A DNA stretch of 64,000 nt from an uncultured Pseudomonadota bacterium (GTDB taxonomy: Bacteria > Myxococcota_A > UBA9160 > PR03). A model generated the notes under the pieces. The model saw only the letters and a program-made list of their open reading frames with translations. It had not been told where the DNA came from and ran no database searches. The DNA lies in NCBI GenBank assembly GCA_900696485.1, contig CAADGG010000032.1, positions 1-64,000 on the forward strand. The letters are read 5' to 3'. The first letter of the stretch is position 1, and every line of letters begins with the position of its first letter. Shown piece by piece: positions 54,109 through 62,384 of the stretch. Made by a program: the position numbers and the translations under genes.

Positions 54109-55281
54109 ATGGCTTCTCGTGCGACCCGCCGCAAGCGCGCCGGTCTGGCGTTCCTCGGTGTCTTCCTGTTCCTCGCGGTCGGCGTGCACCTGTATCTGGC
54201 CCAGCGGCTGGTGTGGGCACCGGACTGGGTGCCGGGCGTGCGCCGCGCGCTGCTCGCCGGGCTTGCGCTCGGCTTCGCGGCGCTGCTGACGCAGGCTTTC
54301 GTGCGGCGCCGCGAGGGTCGGGTCTACGGCGTGTTGGCGTGGGCGGCGTACAGTTGGCTCGGTCTGGCGTTCCTGCTGCTCGTCACGACGCTGGCGAGCG
54401 ACGTCGGGTTGGCGCTGCTCGGGGTGGCGGCGCCCGAGGGGTGGAGCGACGCGTCGGGGGTGGCGCGCGCGCGGGCGCTCGGCGTCGGTGCGGCCGGCTT
54501 CGGGCTCGCCGCGTACGCGTTGCGGCGCGGGCTCGCCGGGCCGGAACTGCGTCGCGTGGAGATTCCGCTGGCGCGCTGGCCGCGCGCGCTCGACGGCTTC
54601 CGGATCGTGCAGCTGTCGGACCTCCACATCGGCCCGCTGCTGGATCGACGCTTTGCCCAGTCGCTCGCCGAACGCGTCGGGGCCTTGGCGCCGGATCTGG
54701 TCGTCGTCACCGGGGATCTCGTCGATGGAAGCGTCCGCCGCATCGGGGACGAGGTGGCCCCGCTCGCTGCGCTGCGCGCGACGCACGGGGTCTTCTTCGT
54801 GACCGGCAACCACGACTTCTACTCCGGCGCCGACGACTGGGTCGCGCGGATGACGGACCTCGGTTGGCGAGCGCTGCGCAACGAGCGGGTCGCCATCGAC
54901 GTGGGAGAGACCGGTTTCGATCTGGCCGGCGTCGACGATCACCACGGCGCGCGGGTGCAGCCCGGCGCGGGTGAGGATCTCGAGCGTGCGCTCGCGGGCC
55001 GTGAGCCGGCGCGGCCGGTCCTGTTGTTGGCGCACGATCCCGGCAGCTTCCGCCGGGCGTCACAGATGGGTGTCGATCTGCAACTGTCCGGGCACACCCA
55101 CGGCGGGCAGATCTGGCCGTTCCGGTGGATGGTGCGGGCGACCGTGCCGTGGGTTGCCGGTCTGTACCCCGTCGGCGCGAGTGCGCTCTATGTCAGCTGC
55201 GGCACGGGTTTCTGGGGTCCCCCGATGCGGCTCGGCGCGCCGGCCGAGATCACCGAGCTGGTGCTGCGCGCGAAAAATTGA
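54109..55281 (+). CDS. Membrane metallophosphoesterase (YkuE-like)
   Basis: This is a 390-residue protein with three to four N-terminal membrane helices (to about 145) and a calcineurin-like phosphoesterase domain. Metal-binding motifs run in order: VQLSDLHIG, VVTGDLVDG, VTGNHDFY, LLAHDPG and LSGHTHGGQIWPF. Family members act on UDP-diacylglucosamine-type or other envelope phosphoesters. The stop codon (TGA in AAATTGACG) is supplied by the palindrome half copy 4, so the last few residues (RAKN) may be altered from the ancestral end. Confidence 0.88.
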   Translation: MASRATRRKRAGLAFLGVFLFLAVGVHLYLAQRLVWAPDWVPGVRRALLAGLALGFAALLTQAFVRRREGRVYGVLAWAAYSWLGLAFLLLVTTLASDVGLALLGVAAPEGWSDASGVARARALGVGAAGFGLAAYALRRGLAGPELRRVEIPLARWPRALDGFRIVQLSDLHIGPLLDRRFAQSLAERVGALAPDLVVVTGDLVDGSVRRIGDEVAPLAALRATHGVFFVTGNHDFYSGADDWVARMTDLGWRALRNERVAIDVGETGFDLAGVDDHHGARVQPGAGEDLERALAGREPARPVLLLAHDPGSFRRASQMGVDLQLSGHTHGGQIWPFRWMVRATVPWVAGLYPVGASALYVSCGTGFWGPPMRLGAPAEITELVLRAKN

Positions 55282-55325
55282 CGAATCCAACCCGACCCCT
55301 TTCTTGACGACCTCTTTCTTGACGG
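55272..55325. repeat. Half-copy of the palindrome family (copy 4)
   Basis: The sequence from GAAAAATTGACGAATCCAAC through CCTTTCTTGACG equals the right arm of copy 3 with one base change. The left arm is absent. The terminal TTTCTTGAC is then repeated 15 bp later (55315-55323), mirroring the stray terminal duplicate beside copy 3. It lies between the convergent metallophosphoesterase and thiD genes and overlaps the former's stop codon. Confidence 0.9.
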
Positions 55326-55341
55326 GTCGTGTGCTCGGGGG

Positions 55342-56202
55342 TCAGGACCAGTGGTTCAGGGGGCCGTGGCCGTGGCCGAGCCGGGGGGCGGAGGCGATGG
55401 CGCGGGCGATCCAGGTCTTGGCGCGGCGGACGGCGTCGGGGAGGGTTTCACCGCGGGCGAGATGGGCGGTGATGGCGGCGGAGTAGCTGCAGCCGGTGCC
55501 ATGGGTATGGCGGGTCTCGACGCGCGGCGCGCGCAGCCACGTGGCGGTTCGTCCGTCGCAGAGCAGATCGGCGGCCTCCGGGCCCGTGCGGTGGCCCCCC
55601 TTCACGAGCACGGCGGCGGGTCCCAGCGCGACGAGCGCGCGCGCCGCGGCCTCGATGTCGCGATCGCGCTCGAGGTCGCCCCCGCCGAGCAACGCGGCGG
55701 CTTCGGGCAGGTTCGGGGTCAGCAGCGTGGCGCACGGGAGCAGCCGCCGGCGCATCGCCTCGACGGCCTCGGGGCCGAGCAGGGGTGTCCCGTGCTTCGA
55801 GATCATCACCGGGTCGACGACGAGCGGCCGCAACGCGTGGCACGCGATCGCCGCAGCGACGACATCGACGATCTCGGCCGAGCCGAGCGCCCCGGTCTTG
55901 GTGGCGGCGGGCCGGAAGTCCTCGACGACGGCGTCGATCTGCGCGCGGACCAGCCCGGGGGGAAGCAACTCGAGCTGCCGCACGCCGACGCTGTTCTGGG
56001 CCGTCACGAGCGTGACCGCGCTGGTGCCGTAGACGCCGTGCTGATGAAACGTCTTGAGGTCGGCCTGGAGGCCGGCGCCTCCGCCCGAATCCGAGCCGGC
56101 GATGGTCAAAGCGATCGGGGGCGGGGAAGGGGACGTGGCGGACTCCTCACCGGCGCGCCGGCTGGGCGCCGCGGGCCGGCTGCGGCGGGGCCGGAGTCGC
56201 AC
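55342..56202 (-). CDS. thiD: Hydroxymethylpyrimidine (phosphate) kinase
   Basis: This is a 286-residue ribokinase-like enzyme of thiamine synthesis. Motifs: [57 protein letters not shown], and the catalytic [19 protein letters not shown]. The N-terminus is about 30 residues longer than usual (Arg/Pro/Ser-rich), so the GTG at 56202 may not be the true start; no better-placed ATG/GTG with a ribosome-binding site was found. It stands alone without other thi genes. Confidence 0.92.
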   Translation of the reverse strand: MRLRPRRSRPAAPSRRAGEESATSPSPPPIALTIAGSDSGGGAGLQADLKTFHQHGVYGTSAVTLVTAQNSVGVRQLELLPPGLVRAQIDAVVEDFRPAATKTGALGSAEIVDVVAAAIACHALRPLVVDPVMISKHGTPLLGPEAVEAMRRRLLPCATLLTPNLPEAAALLGGGDLERDRDIEAAARALVALGPAAVLVKGGHRTGPEAADLLCDGRTATWLRAPRVETRHTHGTGCSYSAAITAHLARGETLPDAVRRAKTWIARAIASAPRLGHGHGPLNHWS

Positions 56203-56309
56203 TACGCTCCGGATACCCCCGGTCCCAGCCGTCTCGTCGGCGCTTTCATCCGAACTCGGGAGTCCGCAAGCCTAGAACAGTCGCCAGCGCCGCGCGGGCG
56301 CCAGCACGG

Positions 56310-56357
56310 GAATCGCTATCGACGAGAATCGCCATCGACGAGAATCGCCATGGACGA
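56310..56357 (+). repeat. Three copies of a 16-bp direct repeat
   Basis: GAATCGC(C/T)AT(C/G)GACGA occurs three times head to tail, ending about 62 nt before the cupin ATG. The period is not a multiple of three, and no reading frame is supported here. Possible regulator-binding array or slippage tract. Confidence 0.7.
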
Positions 56358-56419
56358 AGATCGACATGAGACCGGGGAATCCGGGTCGGCCCTCGGGTCG
56401 GACCCGGCCGGAGGACGAC

Positions 56420-56734
56420 ATGGAGTTCCGACACATTCCGTGGAACGAAGCCCGCACCCCCGGCGAGAACGGACTGCGTCGCTGCCTCGAGTCCGAAGGC
56501 TTCGATGTGAAGACGTGGCGGGATCCGGCGGACCGCGTCTACGCGCCGCACCGGCACCCGCATGACGAGAGCCTCTGGGTGTTGCGCGGTCGCATCGTGC
56601 TGCACATCGACGGCCGGGACGTGCCGCTCGGGCCGGGCGATCGCGTCGAGCTGCCCGGCGGCACGCCGCACACCACGCGCTGTGGTCCCGAAGGCGCCGT
56701 CTACCTGATCGGCCGGCGGCAACCGCTCGACTGA
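56420..56734 (+). CDS. Cupin-domain protein
   Basis: This is a 104-residue single cupin. Motif 1 is APHRHPHDESLWVLRGRIVL and motif 2 is PGDRVELPGGTPHTTR, with three His and one Glu able to bind a metal. Small cupins are isomerases, dioxygenases or sensors; nothing narrows it. The ATG at 56420 has GGAGG 5 nt upstream; an upstream in-frame ATG at 56366 lacks a ribosome-binding site. Confidence 0.82.
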   Translation: MEFRHIPWNEARTPGENGLRRCLESEGFDVKTWRDPADRVYAPHRHPHDESLWVLRGRIVLHIDGRDVPLGPGDRVELPGGTPHTTRCGPEGAVYLIGRRQPLD

Positions 56735-56769
56735 TCCGGACACTGCGCGAGTCCGGTGCAGCGCCGCGC

Positions 56770-56775
56770 TATGCT
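56770..56775 (+). promoter_or_regulatory. Predicted -10 box, leaderless monooxygenase-like gene
   Basis: TATGCT ends 8 nt before the ATG at 56784, with no ribosome-binding site in between. Confidence 0.45.
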
Positions 56776-56783
56776 GCGTCCGG

Positions 56784-57077
56784 ATGGTGACGATCGGCAT
56801 GAACTACCAGGTGTTGGCCGGCAAGGAAGAGACCTTCGAAGCGGCGTGCCAGCGGGTGCTCGAAGCGATGAAGGACGCCGCCGGCCACGACCACTCCGCG
56901 GTGTATCGGCGCGTCGATCCGTGCGCGGCCGCCGACTACCTGATCGTGTCACGCTGGAACGACGAGGCGGCCTTCCAGAGCTTTCTCGCGTCCGAGGCGT
57001 TCCAGAAGGTCACCCGCTGGGGTCTGGCCAACATCCTCGCCGGGCGGCCCAGCCACACCACGTACCGGGAGGACTGA
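56784..57077 (+). CDS. Antibiotic-biosynthesis-monooxygenase-domain protein
   Basis: This is a 97-residue ferredoxin-like ABM fold. It has the expected pattern: strand MVTIGMNYQVLAGKEETFEA, helix, VYRRVDPCAAADYLIVSRW, then FQSFLASEAFQKV. Members include quinol monooxygenases (YgiN) and heme-degrading IsdG-like enzymes. No Asn/Trp/His heme set is evident, so a general stress or quinone role is more likely. Single-gene unit with its own promoter. Confidence 0.75.
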   Translation: MVTIGMNYQVLAGKEETFEAACQRVLEAMKDAAGHDHSAVYRRVDPCAAADYLIVSRWNDEAAFQSFLASEAFQKVTRWGLANILAGRPSHTTYRED

Positions 57078-57111
57078 GCCGCCTCGAGCGGCGCGGTTCG
57101 GCGGGGCCGGA

Positions 57112-58629
57112 TCAGCGGGCGGTTTCGGAGACCTTCCCCGGCCGCCCTTCGTAGGGCTCGGAGACGACGATCTTCAGCAACTGCCCGCCCGACAGCGGGG
57201 TCCCGGGCAGCAAGCCGTTGAGGACCGCCGTGCGTGCAGGATCCCAGGCGTTGCCGGTGCGCCGCGACAGCGCCGCCATGTCTTCTCCGTCGCGCGCCGC
57301 GGCGATGCGCAGCCGCTCGACGCGGATCTCGGCCCGCTCCTGCGCGGTGAGCGTGCGAAAGCTGCGGGCCATGGCACGCCCGCGGCCGAAGAAGCGGCCG
57401 GCGACGAGGGCCGGCGCCGACGCCGAGATCCGGTAGAGCAGCCCGTTATGGGCGATCCACGTGAGCTGTCCGGCCATGCCGCCCTGCGGCGTCCACATCT
57501 GCGCGCGGACTTCGTAAGCCGGACGGCCGGAGATCTCGAGCGACTGCGCGTTGAGGATCTGCGCGCCGAGCCGTCGGGCTTCGACGGCCAGGAAGGCGCC
57601 GGCCGCCACGCGCGGATCGTCTCCGGCGCCGGCGCTCTCGAGCGCGAAGCGCGCATTTCGCTGCGGCGAGAACGCGGCGACCATGCGGGTGGTGTTCACC
57701 AGGTGCCAGCCGTCCGGAAAACTCAGCGCGAAGCCGAGGTCCGGATGCAGATAGCGGCTGCCGACGAAGACGCCTTCGGCCGGATTCGCATCGACGATCA
57801 GTCCCTCGAGACGCCGCAGGTGTCCCGCGCGGTCGCCGGAGACGCCGGGCCGCGGCTCCCAGCGCAGCTCGGATCCGCGTGAGAAGGCCAGCGCCATCCG
57901 CTCGGTATTGGCCGGGTGGTGCTGCAAGAAGCTCGGGAGCCGCGACGCCCCGAGCTGGATCCGTTCCTCTTGCTCGAGCCCGCGCAGCAGACTCGACATC
58001 GCGGCCGGGTCGTAGCCGGCCGCGGCGGCGATCCGCTGGCCGGTCTCGTCGGCGTCGCGCTCCTGGTCCCGGGCGTAGGCGGCGATCTGCCCGGCGCCCC
58101 ACCAGCCGAACGCGAAGGGGGTCGCCTTGGCAACCAGTTGCTGGGCCGCAGCATGCCGTCTTGCGACGTGCACGATCTCGTGGGCCAGCACGTTCGCCAG
58201 CTCGTCTTCGGAGTTGGTGAGGGCGAGCAGGCCGCGCGACACGAAGATCGCGCCGCCGGGTAGCGCGAACGCATTCGGCGTCCACGGGTCCACCACCTGG
58301 AAGCGGTAGGCGAAGCCGGTGGCCGGCGCGTGCGCGGCCACGCGTTCGCCGACCGCCTGGACGTAACGCTGGAGGCCCTCGTCCTGCAGCACGCCGAGCT
58401 CGGCGATGGCCTGCTGCTCGGCCTCTTCGCCGGCCCGCGCGTCGTCGGCCTCCGTGGCCAGGACGGTGCGGCGTCTGGGGGGCTCTGGAGCCAGCTCCGG
58501 CAGCGACGCATCCCGTCGTGACAACAGGCCGCACCCGGTCAGCAAGCCGGCCAGGACGACGAGCACACCGCCTCGTCGCCATCGCTTCCGCCAGGGCCGG
58601 TCGGATCGACCTCGATCAGGCTTGCGCAC
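57112..58629 (-). CDS. M48-family metalloprotease lipoprotein
   Basis: This is a 505-residue protein. The signal peptide ends LLTGC (Cys33), so it is a lipoprotein. The zinc site is H150-E-I-V-H154 (LAHEIVHVARRH) with the third ligand in DQERDADETG, as in BepA/LoiP-type proteases that survey outer-membrane proteins. The C-terminal half (about 300-505) is an extension with a terminal LysM-like module (LRIAAARDGEDMAALSRRTG). The same module recurs at the right edge of the window (63770). The GTG at 58629 was chosen for GGAG 6 nt upstream; the frame is open to 58677. Confidence 0.87.
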   Translation of the reverse strand: MRKPDRGRSDRPWRKRWRRGGVLVVLAGLLTGCGLLSRRDASLPELAPEPPRRRTVLATEADDARAGEEAEQQAIAELGVLQDEGLQRYVQAVGERVAAHAPATGFAYRFQVVDPWTPNAFALPGGAIFVSRGLLALTNSEDELANVLAHEIVHVARRHAAAQQLVAKATPFAFGWWGAGQIAAYARDQERDADETGQRIAAAAGYDPAAMSSLLRGLEQEERIQLGASRLPSFLQHHPANTERMALAFSRGSELRWEPRPGVSGDRAGHLRRLEGLIVDANPAEGVFVGSRYLHPDLGFALSFPDGWHLVNTTRMVAAFSPQRNARFALESAGAGDDPRVAAGAFLAVEARRLGAQILNAQSLEISGRPAYEVRAQMWTPQGGMAGQLTWIAHNGLLYRISASAPALVAGRFFGRGRAMARSFRTLTAQERAEIRVERLRIAAARDGEDMAALSRRTGNAWDPARTAVLNGLLPGTPLSGGQLLKIVVSEPYEGRPGKVSETAR

Positions 58630-58712
58630 CGGGACTCCGCGGGTGAGGCTGACCGGCAAGGATCGCGCAGGAAGCACGTGATTGCAGCTCCTGCAGCGGT
58701 CGAGGACACGCG

Positions 58713-60155
58713 GTGCAGCTTCCGGACCACAAGACCAAGATTGTCGCGACGATCGGACCGGCGTCGGCGTCGCCCGAGATGCTCGAGCGGCTGGTCGCCG
58801 CCGGCATGGATGTGGCGCGTCTCAACCTGTCGCACGGGAATCTGGATAGCCATGCGCGCGCCATCGAGCGGCTGCGCGCGGCCGCCCGGACGGTCGGCCG
58901 GCCGCTGGCGATCCTGGCGGACCTGCCCGGTCCGAAGCTCCGGATCGGCCAACTGGCGCGCGAGCCGATCGATCTGCACGCCGGGGACACGTTCTTCCTG
59001 ACGACGGACGACCGCATCGGAGACGAGTCCGGCGCCTCCGTCAGCTTCGCCCGGCTGCCCGAGGTGGTGCAAGCCGGGACCACCTGCTTCCTCAACGACG
59101 GCTTGATCCGGCTCGAGGTCGAACGCGTCGACGGCCGAACCGTTCACTGCCGGGTGCTGGCGGGAGGCGAGCTTCGCTCCGGCAAGGGACTGAACCTACC
59201 CGGTGTCGACCTGGGCCTCGCGGCGTTCACCGACCGCGACCGGGAGGGCCTGCGCTTCGTGTTGACCGAAGGCGTCGATGCGGTCTCCCAGTCCTTCGTC
59301 GAATCGGCCGCGGACATCGAGGCGATGCGGGCGGCGGCCGGCGAGTGGGGGCACCAGCTCTTCGTCATCGCGAAGATCGAGCGCGCCGGCGCGCTGCTTC
59401 GCATCGGCGAGATCCTCGCGGCCGCCGACGGGCTGATGATCGCCCGCGGCGATCTCGGCGTCGAGATCCCGATCGAAGAGATCGCGCTCGTGCAGAAGCG
59501 CCTGATCCAGCGCGCCAACCTGGCCGGCAAGCCGGTGATCACCGCGACGCAGATGCTCGAGTCGATGACGCAGAGTCCGCGCCCCACGCGCGCCGAGGCT
59601 ACCGACGTCGCCAACGCGATCCTCGACGGCAGCGACGCCGTGATGTTGTCCGGTGAGTCGGCCATCGGCCGCTATCCCGCCGAGGCGGTGGCGATGCTGG
59701 CGCGCATCGCCCGCTCGATCGAGCGCCTGCGCCCGGCGCGCGCGGTCCGCGATGCGCTGCGCGACCGACCGCGCGAGGAGGGCGCGCCGCTGTTCGACCT
59801 GATCGCGATCTCGGTCGACACGCTGCTCGAGCGCGCGGCACCGGTCGCCGTCTTCGTGCCGACGATCGGCGGCACCACCGCGCGGCGGATCGCGCGCTTC
59901 CGGCCGGCGCCGTGGGTCGTCGCCGTGAGCTCGTCGGATGCCGCCTGCCAGCGTCTCTTGTTCAGTTGGGGGGTCTGGCCCGTCCCCGTCGCCGAGCGGC
60001 CCGACGACTGGCGCGCGTTCGCCCGCACCTGGCTGCGCGAGCACGAGATCGACGGCACGCTCGCGCTGGTGACCGAAGGCCCGTCCCCGAAATACCCTGA
60101 CGCCAACGAGCGCATCGAGATCCTCGATCTGCGCCGCGAGGAGGCACGCGCTTGA
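58713..60155 (+). CDS. pyk: Pyruvate kinase
   Basis: This 480-residue enzyme is the last step of glycolysis, PEP + ADP to pyruvate + ATP. Motifs: KTKIVATIGPASASPEML, ARLNLSHG, the substrate loop IAKIERAGALLRI, LMIARGDLGVEIP, and KPVITATQMLESMTQSPRPT then RAEATDVANAILDG. The C-terminal allosteric domain is present (VAVFVPTIGGTTARRIARFRP). GTG start with CGAGG upstream. The stop overlaps the TTG start of the LOG-family gene. Confidence 0.96.
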   Translation: MQLPDHKTKIVATIGPASASPEMLERLVAAGMDVARLNLSHGNLDSHARAIERLRAAARTVGRPLAILADLPGPKLRIGQLAREPIDLHAGDTFFLTTDDRIGDESGASVSFARLPEVVQAGTTCFLNDGLIRLEVERVDGRTVHCRVLAGGELRSGKGLNLPGVDLGLAAFTDRDREGLRFVLTEGVDAVSQSFVESAADIEAMRAAAGEWGHQLFVIAKIERAGALLRIGEILAAADGLMIARGDLGVEIPIEEIALVQKRLIQRANLAGKPVITATQMLESMTQSPRPTRAEATDVANAILDGSDAVMLSGESAIGRYPAEAVAMLARIARSIERLRPARAVRDALRDRPREEGAPLFDLIAISVDTLLERAAPVAVFVPTIGGTTARRIARFRPAPWVVAVSSSDAACQRLLFSWGVWPVPVAERPDDWRAFARTWLREHEIDGTLALVTEGPSPKYPDANERIEILDLRREEARA

Positions 60156-60862
60156 CGGAAGAGCCCACGAATCCGAGCTCCCGGTCCCCGGTCGTCCATT
60201 CCGAGGAGGCCTTGCTGCGCGGCGCGGATGACCTGCTCGTCGACTTCGACCGCGCGTTCCATGTGTTCCAGGAGTTCGTTCGCGGCTGCCGGGAGCTCTA
60301 CGACATCGGCCCGGCCGTGACGGTGTTCGGCTCGGCGCGCTTCACCGAGGACCACCGCTACTACGCGCTGGCGCGCGCGACCGGACAGCGGCTCGCGGAG
60401 GCCGGCTACACCGTCGTCACCGGCGGCGGGCCGGGGATCATGGAAGCTGCCAACCGCGGCGCACAGGAGGGCGGTGGGCTCAGCATCGGTTGCAACATCC
60501 ACCTGCCGAAGGAGCAGCAGCCCAACGCGTATCTCGATCGTACGCTGGAGTTCGACTACTTCTTCGTGCGCAAGGTCATGCTTGCCAAGTACTCGAGCGC
60601 CTTCGTGGTGATGCCCGGCGGCCTCGGCACGCTCGACGAGATCTTCGAGACCGCGACGCTGATCCAGACCGGCAAGATCCGCCGCTTCCCGCTCGTCGCG
60701 ATGGGGACCGACTACTGGGGCCCCATCCTCTCGACACTCGGCCGCCAGGCGCTGCGCGAGGGGACGATCTCCGAGGGCGAGTTGGGCGTCTTCTCGACGG
60801 ATTCCGCCGAGGAGGCCGTCGCGCACATCGATGCCGTCGTCCGGGCCAACGCCGGGCGCTGA
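60152..60862 (+). CDS. LOG-family (TIGR00730) nucleotide phosphoribohydrolase-like protein
   Basis: This is a 236-residue Rossmann protein with both LOG motifs: VTGGGPGIMEAANRGA and VMPGGLGTLDEIFE. In plants and actinobacteria the family releases cytokinin bases from nucleotides; in bacteria broader AMP/nucleotide hydrolysis is known. A 50-residue N-terminal extension precedes the core. TTG start overlapping the pyk TGA, with GGAGG 8 nt upstream, implies coupling. The stop codon TGA overlaps the first bases of the MITE-like element. Confidence 0.9.
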   Translation: MTEEPTNPSSRSPVVHSEEALLRGADDLLVDFDRAFHVFQEFVRGCRELYDIGPAVTVFGSARFTEDHRYYALARATGQRLAEAGYTVVTGGGPGIMEAANRGAQEGGGLSIGCNIHLPKEQQPNAYLDRTLEFDYFFVRKVMLAKYSSAFVVMPGGLGTLDEIFETATLIQTGKIRRFPLVAMGTDYWGPILSTLGRQALREGTISEGELGVFSTDSAEEAVAHIDAVVRANAGR

Positions 60863-61055
60863 CAGGCTTGCCGAAGATCGGCCACTGGCGAACGCGCATC
60901 GCCGGGCGGGAGGAGCACACCCGGAGCCGGAATCCGGAGGCGGCCGTACCAAAGCCATACGCAGCGCCGAAGCTCGTCCGCCGAGGACATCGGCGCAGGG
61001 TGTGCTCCTCCCGCCCGCCTCCGAACATCGTCGGCCGATTTTCGGCAAGCCTGTG
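60861..61055. mobile_element. MITE-like element with nested inverted repeats
   Basis: Outer inverted repeats 60861-60883 and 61033-61055 match at 21 of 23 positions (CAGGCTTGCCGAAGATCGGCC family). Inner repeats 60904-60922 and 60998-61016 are perfect over 19 bp (GGGCGGGAGGAGCACACCC). The 195-bp unit has no convincing ORF. It begins inside the TGA of the LOG gene. Size, terminal repeats and lack of coding capacity fit a MITE or a structured-RNA element; no transposase is visible and no target duplication was found. Confidence 0.65.
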
Positions 61056-61144
61056 AGCGCCCGAAACCGGCCACGGGGCGGCCGGGCGGCAGCGTCCGGA
61101 CGGCCGGCTATCCTTCTCGTCCGCTCGCCCGGAGGACCCGTCCC

Positions 61145-62068
61145 ATGCTCGATGATTCCACCCGCCAGCGCATCGAAGCCGCCATCGCCGCGGCGCCGGT
61201 CGTCCTGTTCATGAAGGGCGATCGCCGGCAGCCGCAGTGCGGCTTCTCGGCCACCGTCGTCCGGATCCTCGATGAGATCGTGCCGGAGTACGAGACCGTG
61301 GACGTTCTCGCCGATGCCGGGATCCGCGACGGGGTCAAGGCGTATTCGAGCTGGCCGACGATTCCGCAGCTCTACGTGAAGGGGGAGTTCGTCGGCGGCT
61401 GCGACATCGTGAAGGAGCTGTACGGGAGCGGCGAACTGCACGAGAAGCTCGGCGTTCCGGTGCCCGAGCGCCGCGTTCCGACCCTCCACATCACGGCGGC
61501 GGCGGCCGCGTTCCTGACCCAGGCGACGGCGCGCTCGGAACGCGACGCGGTCCATCTGCGGATCGACGCGTCGTTCCAGAACCAGGCCTATCTCGGGCCC
61601 GAGGAGCCGGGTGAGCTGGTCGCCGAAGCGAACGGCGTGCGGATCCTCTTCGACCTGATGAGCGCACAGCGGGCCGAGGGGCTCGTGATCGACCACGTCG
61701 AAACGGCCGACGGACACGAGTTGCGGATCGACAACCCGAACGCGCCCCGGACCGTGCAGCAGATCGACGTGCGAGAGCTCAGGCGCCTGCTCGACGCCGG
61801 TGAACCGATCCAGCTACTCGACGTGCGGACGCCCGAGGAACGGGCGAAGGCCAGCATCCCCGGCGCCCGGCTGCTGGACGACGAGGTCGCGGCCGAACTC
61901 GAACGCCTGCCGAAGAACACGACGCTGGTCTTCCACTGTCATCACGGGGGACGCAGCCAGAAGGCCGCGGAGCATTTCTGCAGCCTCGGCTTCCGGGACG
62001 TCCGCAACGTCACCGGAGGGATCGATGCCTGGTCGCAGGAGATCGATCCTTCGGTCCCGCGGTACTAG
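61145..62068 (+). CDS. Monothiol glutaredoxin / A-type-like / rhodanese fusion
   Basis: This is a 307-residue protein with three modules. Residues 1-105 form a Grx4-type monothiol glutaredoxin with CGFS (Cys32). Residues about 113-200 resemble A-type Fe-S carriers (LHITAAAAAFLTQ, GVRILFDLMSAQRAEGLVID, DNPNA) but lack all cluster cysteines: ASFQN replaces GCSGF and the C-terminal CGCG is gone. Residues about 205-307 form a rhodanese with active loop C265-H-H-G-G-R270. Grx4 proteins and BolA form [2Fe-2S]-bridged complexes, and a BolA-like gene follows. GGAGG precedes the ATG. Confidence 0.87.
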   Translation: MLDDSTRQRIEAAIAAAPVVLFMKGDRRQPQCGFSATVVRILDEIVPEYETVDVLADAGIRDGVKAYSSWPTIPQLYVKGEFVGGCDIVKELYGSGELHEKLGVPVPERRVPTLHITAAAAAFLTQATARSERDAVHLRIDASFQNQAYLGPEEPGELVAEANGVRILFDLMSAQRAEGLVIDHVETADGHELRIDNPNAPRTVQQIDVRELRRLLDAGEPIQLLDVRTPEERAKASIPGARLLDDEVAAELERLPKNTTLVFHCHHGGRSQKAAEHFCSLGFRDVRNVTGGIDAWSQEIDPSVPRY

Positions 62069-62117
62069 TGTCCCGTCTCGGCAGCGACGGCGGCGTTCCG
62101 CGAGAGGTCACCAGCCC

Positions 62118-62384
62118 TTGGCGCTGAAGCTGGTCGGGGCCCAGGACGACGCGGCCGAGCGGCTGCGCACCGCGATCCGTGCGGCGCTCCCCGGGGCGGA
62201 GGTCGAAGTGCGCACCCGCGGCGCCGGCCATTTCGAGCTGCGCGTCGTGGCCGCGGCCTTCCGCGAGCGCTCGCGGCTGCAGCAGCACCAGCTCGTGTAT
62301 GGGGCGATCGCGTCGCTGATGGCCGGCGATGCGCCCCCGGTGCACGCGATCGACCGACTCGTGACGGAGGCTCCGGTGACATGA
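62118..62384 (+). CDS. BolA-family protein
   Basis: This is an 88-residue protein with the BolA KH-like fold pattern: AAERLRTAIRAALPGAEVEV, GAGHFELRVVAAAF and LQQHQLVYGAIASLM, where His in GHFEL and His in QHQLVY are the usual conserved positions. No ATG is available; TTG at 62118 has AGAGG about 10 nt upstream. Its partner is probably the glutaredoxin fusion just upstream, and together they would traffic or sense Fe-S clusters. The stop overlaps the next ATG. Confidence 0.8.
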   Translation: MALKLVGAQDDAAERLRTAIRAALPGAEVEVRTRGAGHFELRVVAAAFRERSRLQQHQLVYGAIASLMAGDAPPVHAIDRLVTEAPVT

